DNA of 5,763 nucleotides from Comamonadaceae bacterium (GTDB lineage: Bacteria; Pseudomonadota; Gammaproteobacteria; Burkholderiales; Burkholderiaceae_C), in assembly GCA_947458415.1 (NCBI GenBank), contig CANGZG010000148.1, forward strand, positions 1-5,763, in the 5' to 3' direction. A program made the position numbers and the translations under genes. The notes beneath the pieces are model-generated. The model saw nothing but the letters and a program-made list of their open reading frames with translations, was not told the DNA's origin and did no database searches. Shown piece after piece: positions 1 through 4,169 of this stretch (position 1 is its first letter; every line of letters begins with the position of its first letter).

Positions 1-681
1 CAACACGTCTGCCATCCAAGCGGGCGGTTTGGCGCCCTGACCGATGGCGACAAAGCAACCCATCAGGTTGCGAATCATGTGGTGCAAAAACGCGTTGCCT
101 GCAAAATCAAAACGCCAGTAAGCCGTGTCAGGCCGTTGGCCAATGCGTTTGATCTGAACGCTGTGCAATGTTTTCACGGGGCTCAACGCTTGGCAGCTTG
201 AAGCGCGAAACGACGTGAAGTCGTGTTCGCCGACGATGTATTGCACGGCTTCTTGCATCGGTTGCAATTGCATGGGCCGAAACACCCACCCCACCCGCCC
301 GGCTTCCAAGCTGGGGCGCACCGGTGACTCCAAGCAAATGTAGGTGTATCGGCGCGCCACCGCGCTGGCGCGACAGTGGAAATGGTCAGGTACGGGATGC
401 GCCCATTGAACGGCGATATCCGCAGGCAAATAGGTGTTGGTGCCGCGAACCCACGAGGACATGTCTCGTTCCAAGGGCGTGTCGAAATGCACCACTTGCT
501 GCAAGCCGTGAACACCGCTGTCAGTGCGTCCGGCGCACAAAGTGCTGACGCGGTGGCCACCAAACACGGCCAACGCTTTTTCCAGATGGTCTTGGACGGT
601 GTTGCCCGAGGCTTGGCTTTGCCAACCCTCGTAAGCCTGGCCCAAAAAGCTCAGGCCCAGCGCCACCCGCACGGCGCTCAA
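1..681 (-). CDS. truA: tRNA pseudouridine(38-40) synthase TruA, 3' end cut by window edge
   Basis: TruA converts uridines 38-40 of the tRNA anticodon arm to pseudouridine in the cytoplasm. The frame reads 227 residues to the window's left edge and stops after WMADVL; compared with the roughly 270-residue E. coli enzyme, about 40-50 C-terminal residues are missing. Visible marks are the N-terminal RVALGLSFLG...YEGWQ strand, the catalytic motif AGRTDSGVHG with the nucleophile Asp54, the RRYTY motif with the conserved tyrosine at 112 (matching E. coli Asp60 and Tyr118 at the same offset), and the NAFLHHMIRNLMG core motif near residues 197-209. There is no ATG at the start. I chose TTG at 681, which overlaps the fimV stop as TTGA and would allow translational coupling. 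GTG at 672 gives MRVALG, which matches the usual TruA N-terminus slightly better and is the main alternative. Function is near certain; the start is not. Confidence 0.95.
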   Translation of the reverse strand, partial: MSAVRVALGLSFLGQAYEGWQSQASGNTVQDHLEKALAVFGGHRVSTLCAGRTDSGVHGLQQVVHFDTPLERDMSSWVRGTNTYLPADIAVQWAHPVPDHFHCRASAVARRYTYICLESPVRPSLEAGRVGWVFRPMQLQPMQEAVQYIVGEHDFTSFRASSCQALSPVKTLHSVQIKRIGQRPDTAYWRFDFAGNAFLHHMIRNLMGCFVAIGQGAKPPAWMADVL

Positions 682-2366
682 GTCCGGTCTTTGAGCCAGC
701 GCTGCGCCATGTCACGGGTTTCGCCGTGGGTTTGGTCAGCGACTTCTTGCGCCAGCGCCAGCGCGGTTTGTTTTTGGCCCAGTTTCCAGAGTTCATCGGC
801 CAATTCGAGTCGCATCACAAACGGGTCTTCGCCATGGTCGATGACGGCGGACGTGTTGTCGACCGGGAAGGCCGACAGCTCGGCTTTTTCAGCGGGCTTT
901 GGGGTTGCGGACGACGGCGAGGCTTGGGGGCTGGGGCCATCGTCTAAATCCAGGCTCAAGTCCGGAGGCAAATGCAGACTTTGTTGGCCAGTTTCTGTGG
1001 GCGAAGGGTTGGCGGAAGTGTCGTCAGGGGATTCAAAGTGATCCTCGCCTTCGGTCTGCTGGTGGGCATGTCGACGGCCATCACGCATCAACGAAAAACT
1101 GACCAAGAACGCGGCAAACAACGCGGCGGCTGCGATCAGTTCGAACACATGGCGTTGGGCCCAGTCCATGCCTTGTTGGTAACTGGCACTCAACGCAGGG
1201 AAACGTGCGCTGAACCCTTGGCTGAATTTGGAGGCGGCTTGCGAGAGTTGGCTCAACTGGCTGAGGTTGTCGCTGACCTCCTTGGCTTGCTTGGCGTTTT
1301 CCTCTGCCTGCAGTTGTTTGGCGAGTTTCTCGGCCTCGGTGTCCCCGGGCTTGCTCAGCGTCAACTGGTCTGGCGGTGTGTTGGCGGGTGCCGTCACATC
1401 GGCCTTGAGCTTGCCGCTGCTTTCGCGTTGGCTGCCCGTGGTTTGTTTGGCAACCGGCGCGGTTGCGCCCAGTGAAGCGCGGTAGGTTTGGAAATCAGTG
1501 GCTTGTAAACGGATGTTCTCGCGGGCTTGCTGGCGGTCGAATGCCGCCGCGTCTGCCGTCGAGGGCAAGGTGATCAGCGCACCCGATTTCAGGCGATTGA
1601 CATTGTTGTCTACAAACGCGGTCGGGTTTTGTTGCAGCATGGCCAGCAGCAGCTGGTCCAGTGAAATGTCTGCATTGGCCATGCCTGCCAAGAGCTTGCT
1701 GGCGGTATCGCCCGTTTGCACTTCAATCGGCTGCGACAAAACCTCAGAAGTCGCTGGTTCTGTGGCCGCTGTCGGCGCGGGGTCTGGCGCTGGGGTCCCA
1801 GCCGCTTTGGGGGCTGAATCAGCGGGGTTGGTGTCGCTTGTCACCGCTGGCGCAGCAGCAGGTGCAACTGCCGGCGCGGCGTTGTCTTGGGCAGGCGCTG
1901 GCCCCAAGGGTTGGTTGGCCGCTTGCGCTGGTGCGGTGGTGGCCATGGACGCAGCTGCTGGCTGTGCGGTTTGGATGTCCAAGCTGATGTTCATGTAGCG
2001 GCGACCCGTGGCCCAATCAAAATCGATGATCAGGTCGGCGTGATCGTCCACCATGGGTTGGCTGCCATTGGCTTGCACCAAGTAGTGGCCATTGGCTTGT
2101 TTGGTGATCTCGAACGTGATGTTGTCCAGACCAGCCACCCGTTTGATTTGCGTGCTCTCGTACACCTTGGGTTCTGCCACCGAGATGGTCAGCAGTTGCT
2201 CCTCTGACGAGGAAACATCGGTGATGATGAATTGCAACTTCAGCGGCTCGCCCAACCTTGACATCAGCACGGGTTGGCTGATTTGCAGCGCCCAAGCGCT
2301 GACGGTCAAAAAAAGGCCGGATAAAACGAGGCTAAGGCGATAAAAATGTTTTAATGACAGAGACAT
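678..2366 (-). CDS. fimV: FimV/HubP-type inner-membrane protein with LysM domain (short form)
   Basis: FimV proteins are inner-membrane, peptidoglycan-binding polar organisers linked in other bacteria to type IV pili and twitching motility. The 562-residue product shows all family parts in order. A signal peptide covers residues 1-26, ending S-A-W-A before LQ. The FimV N-terminal periplasmic domain covers about 27-133, with the typical LGEPL and late W-x-T-G positions. An Ala/Pro-rich linker spans 134-208. The LysM region is about 211-268 (VQTGDTASKL...NVNRLKSGALITLP). A Gln/Ala-rich, probably coiled-coil stretch lies at 342-380, a membrane segment at about 407-427, an acidic Pro/Ser-rich cytoplasmic linker at 430-510, and the short C-terminal helical FimV domain at about 515-558 (LELADELWKLGQKQTALALAQEV). 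It is much shorter than the 850-plus residues common in relatives, mainly because the cytoplasmic linker is brief. The start has no strong Shine-Dalgarno; GAGA lies about 10 bases upstream. It sits 69 bases after asd and overlaps truA by four. Confidence 0.9.
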   Translation of the reverse strand: MSLSLKHFYRLSLVLSGLFLTVSAWALQISQPVLMSRLGEPLKLQFIITDVSSSEEQLLTISVAEPKVYESTQIKRVAGLDNITFEITKQANGHYLVQANGSQPMVDDHADLIIDFDWATGRRYMNISLDIQTAQPAAASMATTAPAQAANQPLGPAPAQDNAAPAVAPAAAPAVTSDTNPADSAPKAAGTPAPDPAPTAATEPATSEVLSQPIEVQTGDTASKLLAGMANADISLDQLLLAMLQQNPTAFVDNNVNRLKSGALITLPSTADAAAFDRQQARENIRLQATDFQTYRASLGATAPVAKQTTGSQRESSGKLKADVTAPANTPPDQLTLSKPGDTEAEKLAKQLQAEENAKQAKEVSDNLSQLSQLSQAASKFSQGFSARFPALSASYQQGMDWAQRHVFELIAAAALFAAFLVSFSLMRDGRRHAHQQTEGEDHFESPDDTSANPSPTETGQQSLHLPPDLSLDLDDGPSPQASPSSATPKPAEKAELSAFPVDNTSAVIDHGEDPFVMRLELADELWKLGQKQTALALAQEVADQTHGETRDMAQRWLKDRT

Positions 2367-2435
2367 ACAAACAAATTCTCTAGTGTCTTAGGAAGACGGA
2401 TCATAAACGAAACACCTCTGAACCGGCCATTCGAC
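2367..2435 (-). promoter_or_regulatory. asd-fimV intergenic spacer with a -10-like element
   Basis: This 69-base gap separates the asd stop from the fimV start. On the minus strand it contains TATGAT (2405-2400), one base from the sigma-70 -10 consensus, but no convincing -35 at 16-18 bases upstream. A five-pair hairpin GTCTT/AAGAC with a three-base loop lies at 2385-2397; it is AT-rich, has no following T-run and is not a convincing terminator. fimV may be served both by readthrough from asd and by a weak promoter here. Confidence 0.25.
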
Positions 2436-3602
2436 TCATCCACGCAACAAAATTCGCAACATGCGGCGCAGCGGCTCGGCGGCACCCCACAGCAATTGGT
2501 CACCGATGGTAAAAGCGCCCACGTATGCCGGTCCAAATGCCATCTTGCGAATGCGGCCCACCGGGATGTCCATGGTCCCGGTCACCGCCACAGGCGTCAA
2601 GTGTTTGATAGTTTCTTCGCGGGTGTTAGCGATCACTTTCACCCACGGGTTATCGGCCGCGATCATGGCTTCGATGTCGGCCAGCGGCACATCTTTTTTC
2701 AGTTTGAAGGTCAGCGCTTGGCTGTGGCAGCGCATGGCTCCGACCCGTACGCAAAACCCATCCACGGGCACCGCTGGCGCAGAGAAACCTGCGCCTTGAC
2801 CCAGTATCTTGTTGGTTTCGGCCATGCCTTTCCATTCTTCACGGCTGGTGCCCCAGCCTTCGTCACCTTGGTGCTTGCCCAAACCCAGGTCTTTGTCGAT
2901 CCAAGGAATCAGCGAGCCGCCCAGTGGAACGCCGAAGTGTTCTGTTTCTTTGGCGCTCAAACCGCGTTGTTTGGCGATGACTTGCCGGTCAATGTCCAAA
3001 ATGGCTGATTTGGGGTCGTCCAACAAAGCGTTGACTTCGCCGTGCAGCGTACCGTACTGCGTCAACAATTCACGCATGTGCGCCGCGCCACCGCCGGAGG
3101 CCGCTTGGTAAGTTTGTGTGCTCATCCATTCCACCAAACCGGCTTTGTACAAGGCCCCGACGCCCATCAACATGCAACTGACGGTGCAGTTGCCGCCAAT
3201 CCAGTTGTTGCCGCCTTTGGACAAGGCGTTTTCAATGACTGGCAGGTTGACCGGGTCCAGAATGATGACGGCATCGTCTTTCATGCGCAGCGTCGATGCG
3301 GCATCGATCCAATGGCCGTGCCAACCGGCGGCACGCAATTGGGGAAAGACCTCGCTGGTGTAGTCCCCGCCTTGGCAAGTGATGATGATGTCGCAGGCTT
3401 TGAGCGCGTTGACATCGTTGCCATCCCACAACCGGGTTTCGTTCTTTGCCATGGCGGGTGCAGCGCCGCCAACGTTGGAGGTGGAGAAGAAGATGGGTTC
3501 GATCAGGTCGAAGTCTTTTTCAGCGAGCATGCGGTCCATCAGGACCGAGCCGACCATGCCGCGCCAGCCGACCAGACCTACGCGATTGCCAATGGTTTTC
3601 AT
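2436..3602 (-). CDS. asd: aspartate-semialdehyde dehydrogenase
   Basis: Asd reduces L-aspartyl phosphate to aspartate semialdehyde with NADPH, the branch-point step for lysine, diaminopimelate, threonine and methionine. At 388 residues it is slightly longer than the 367-residue E. coli enzyme and closely resembles it throughout. The NADP-binding motif GLVGWRGMVGSVL is at residues 9-21. The active-site cysteine is Cys139 in GGNCTVS. Gln166 lies in TYQAASGGGA, the SREEWKGMAETNKIL motif at 253-267 holds the conserved glutamates, and the CVRVGAMRCHSQ motif supplies Arg286 and the catalytic His293. The C-terminus DQLLWGAAEPLRRMLR is typical. The ATG at 3602 is preceded by AAAGGG with seven bases between. 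Because the cell wall needs diaminopimelate, the gene is probably essential. It heads the minus-strand cluster with fimV and truA, and its leader carries a candidate threonine attenuator. Confidence 0.97.
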   Translation of the reverse strand: MKTIGNRVGLVGWRGMVGSVLMDRMLAEKDFDLIEPIFFSTSNVGGAAPAMAKNETRLWDGNDVNALKACDIIITCQGGDYTSEVFPQLRAAGWHGHWIDAASTLRMKDDAVIILDPVNLPVIENALSKGGNNWIGGNCTVSCMLMGVGALYKAGLVEWMSTQTYQAASGGGAAHMRELLTQYGTLHGEVNALLDDPKSAILDIDRQVIAKQRGLSAKETEHFGVPLGGSLIPWIDKDLGLGKHQGDEGWGTSREEWKGMAETNKILGQGAGFSAPAVPVDGFCVRVGAMRCHSQALTFKLKKDVPLADIEAMIAADNPWVKVIANTREETIKHLTPVAVTGTMDIPVGRIRKMAFGPAYVGAFTIGDQLLWGAAEPLRRMLRILLRG

Positions 3603-3607
3603 GGGGT

Positions 3608-3696
3608 TGCCCTTTCAGTCAGTGTGTTGTTGACCCCCGGCTCGTTCGGCCGGGAAGGGCACGACGAACCGTGGCTTGTCAGCCGGTGGTCGTGGT
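3608..3696 (-). promoter_or_regulatory. candidate leader-peptide attenuator controlling asd
   Basis: Read on the minus strand, four consecutive threonine codons (3696-3685) lie in the 5' arm of a hairpin. It pairs CACGAC (3694-3689) with GTCGTG (3665-3660), then ACC with GGT, then GGCT with AGCC around a GACA loop: 13 pairs with small internal loops, enclosing the leader stop codon. A second hairpin pairs CCCGGC (3654-3649) with GCCGGG (3641-3636). The segment CGGTTCGT (3671-3664) from hairpin 1 can instead pair with ACGAGCCG (3645-3638) of hairpin 2: eight pairs, one of them G-U. TGCCCTT (3661-3655) is complementary to AAGGGCA (3614-3608), which contains the asd ribosome binding site. These pairings are directly visible. 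Control by threonine supply is inference. No T-run follows hairpin 2, so an effect on translation fits better than intrinsic termination. Confidence 0.5.
3636..3654. repeat. perfect GC-rich inverted repeat in the asd leader
   Basis: CCCGGC and GCCGGG are perfect complements around a seven-base spacer, a strong six-pair hairpin 34 bases before the asd start codon. Neither strand shows a T-run after it, so it is not a standard intrinsic terminator. It probably works as the second hairpin of the candidate attenuator. Confidence 0.6.
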
Positions 3697-3777
3697 TTTG
3701 ATGGAAATGCCAAGCAGGTGCAACTCGCCGCAAACCGTGGAGGCTGCAAGTGAGTGAATGGCTGGCGTGGTTTTCAT
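3679..3777 (-). CDS. putative threonine-rich leader peptide of asd (32 residues)
   Basis: An ATG at 3777 opens a 32-codon frame ending in TGA at 3681-3679, 76 bases before asd and on the same strand. Seven residues are threonine: TT at 3-4, one at 14, and a run of four at 28-31 coded ACC ACG ACC ACC, directly before the last codon and the stop. Isoleucine occurs at 24 and 26. The tail ISIKTTTTG recalls the E. coli thrABC leader peptide, which is also rich in threonine and isoleucine. The peptide has no signal peptide, lipobox or recognisable domain, so a regulatory role is likelier than a protein function. Weak points are the lack of a clear Shine-Dalgarno and the closeness of a -10-like element, which would make the message nearly leaderless. 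A shorter in-frame version could start at the TTG codon for residue 19. It could also be a chance frame. Confidence 0.45.
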   Translation of the reverse strand: MKTTPAIHSLAASTVCGELHLLGISIKTTTTG

Positions 3778-3785
3778 GAGCAGAG

Positions 3786-3791
3786 ATTCTA
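3786..3791 (-). promoter_or_regulatory. possible -10 element for the asd transcript
   Basis: TAGAAT on the minus strand at 3791-3786 matches five of six bases of the sigma-70 -10 consensus. Transcription would begin near 3779, two bases before the leader ATG. No good -35 sits at the normal distance (TTGCCC is only 14 bases away), so this is weak. It lies about 35 bases from the opposing plus-strand -10, so the two promoters would interfere. Confidence 0.3.
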
Positions 3792-3800
3792 ACGACACTG

Positions 3801-3820
3801 CCGGTGGGCAAACTGACCGG
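3801..3820. repeat. inverted repeat between divergent genes, possible operator
   Basis: CCGGT (3801-3805) and ACCGG (3816-3820) are a perfect inverted repeat with a ten-base spacer, placed between the start points of the two divergent transcripts and overlapping the plus-strand -35 and spacer. The centre-to-centre distance of 15 bases is less than two helical turns, so binding of a dimeric regulator is only a possibility. No regulator gene is present in the window. Confidence 0.25.
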
Positions 3821-3833
3821 CCGTGCCTAGAAT
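3805..3833 (+). promoter_or_regulatory. predicted sigma-70 promoter for the DUF1330-hydrolase pair
   Basis: TGGGCA (3805-3810, four of six matches to TTGACA) and TAGAAT (3828-3833, five of six matches to TATAAT) are separated by the ideal 17 bases. Transcription would start near 3840, leaving a short leader of about 19 bases with the Shine-Dalgarno AGGAG at 3849-3853. Spacing and position support it; it is a by-eye match. Confidence 0.45.
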
Positions 3834-3858
3834 CATTGTCAGTCAATCAGGAGTCAAC

Positions 3859-4161
3859 ATGGCAAAAGGTTATTGGATGGGCCGAGTCGATGTGTCCGAC
3901 CCGGAGCAATACAAGTTGTATATCGCAGCCAACGCCGTGGCTTTCCAAAAATACGGTGCCAAATTCTTGGTGCGTGGTGGCAACTTTGAAAACCCAGAAG
4001 GTCAAAGCCGCTCTCGCAATGTGGTGATGGAATTCCCCAGTTACCAAGCCGCATTGGATTGCTGGCACTCGCCCGAATACCAAGCGGCCATCGCATTGCG
4101 GGGACACATCTCTACCGTTGACTTGGTGATCATCGAAGGCTACGACGGCCCGCAACCCTGA
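3859..4161 (+). CDS. DUF1330 family protein
   Basis: This 100-residue cytoplasmic protein belongs to the DUF1330 family, whose members adopt the small ferredoxin-like dimeric alpha/beta-barrel fold seen in antibiotic-biosynthesis monooxygenases and EthD proteins. Their biochemical role is generally unknown. Family marks are KGYWMGRVDVSDPEQYKLY at residues 3-21, KYGAKFLVRGG near 31-41, the RNVVMEFPS strand near 53-61, and CWHSPEYQAAIALR near 67-80. Length is the family norm. The start is ATG 3859, preceded by AGGAG five bases upstream; an earlier in-frame ATG at 3823 would precede the predicted transcription start and is rejected. Only eight bases separate it from the hydrolase gene, so the two are probably one transcription unit. 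No catalytic residues can be assigned, and a part in the same pathway as the hydrolase is only a suggestion from context. Confidence 0.88.
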   Translation: MAKGYWMGRVDVSDPEQYKLYIAANAVAFQKYGAKFLVRGGNFENPEGQSRSRNVVMEFPSYQAALDCWHSPEYQAAIALRGHISTVDLVIIEGYDGPQP

Positions 4162-4169
4162 AAGAACAC

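Noticed and set aside
376..1041. A 221-residue plus-strand open frame over truA and the 3' part of fimV
   Set aside because: It runs antisense to two well-supported genes, its residue pattern is Ser/Ala/Gly-biased with no recognisable domain, and it has no clear ribosome binding site. It is a shadow frame of GC-rich coding DNA.
1747..1965. Repeat-like Ala/Pro/Gly-coding low-complexity DNA
   Set aside because: It is explained by the Ala/Pro-rich linker of FimV; there is no regular repeat unit.
3636..3654. The GC-rich hairpin as an intrinsic terminator
   Set aside because: No run of T follows on either strand, and terminating here would block asd on its own strand, so a regulatory hairpin is preferred.
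3042..3701. A 219-residue plus-strand open frame opposite the start of asd
   Set aside because: It is antisense to conserved asd codons and runs through the leader region; no family resemblance was seen.
3599..3811. A 70-residue minus-strand frame covering the asd leader
   Set aside because: It lacks a domain and overlaps the asd start; the shorter threonine-rich frame in another phase fits the surrounding hairpins better.
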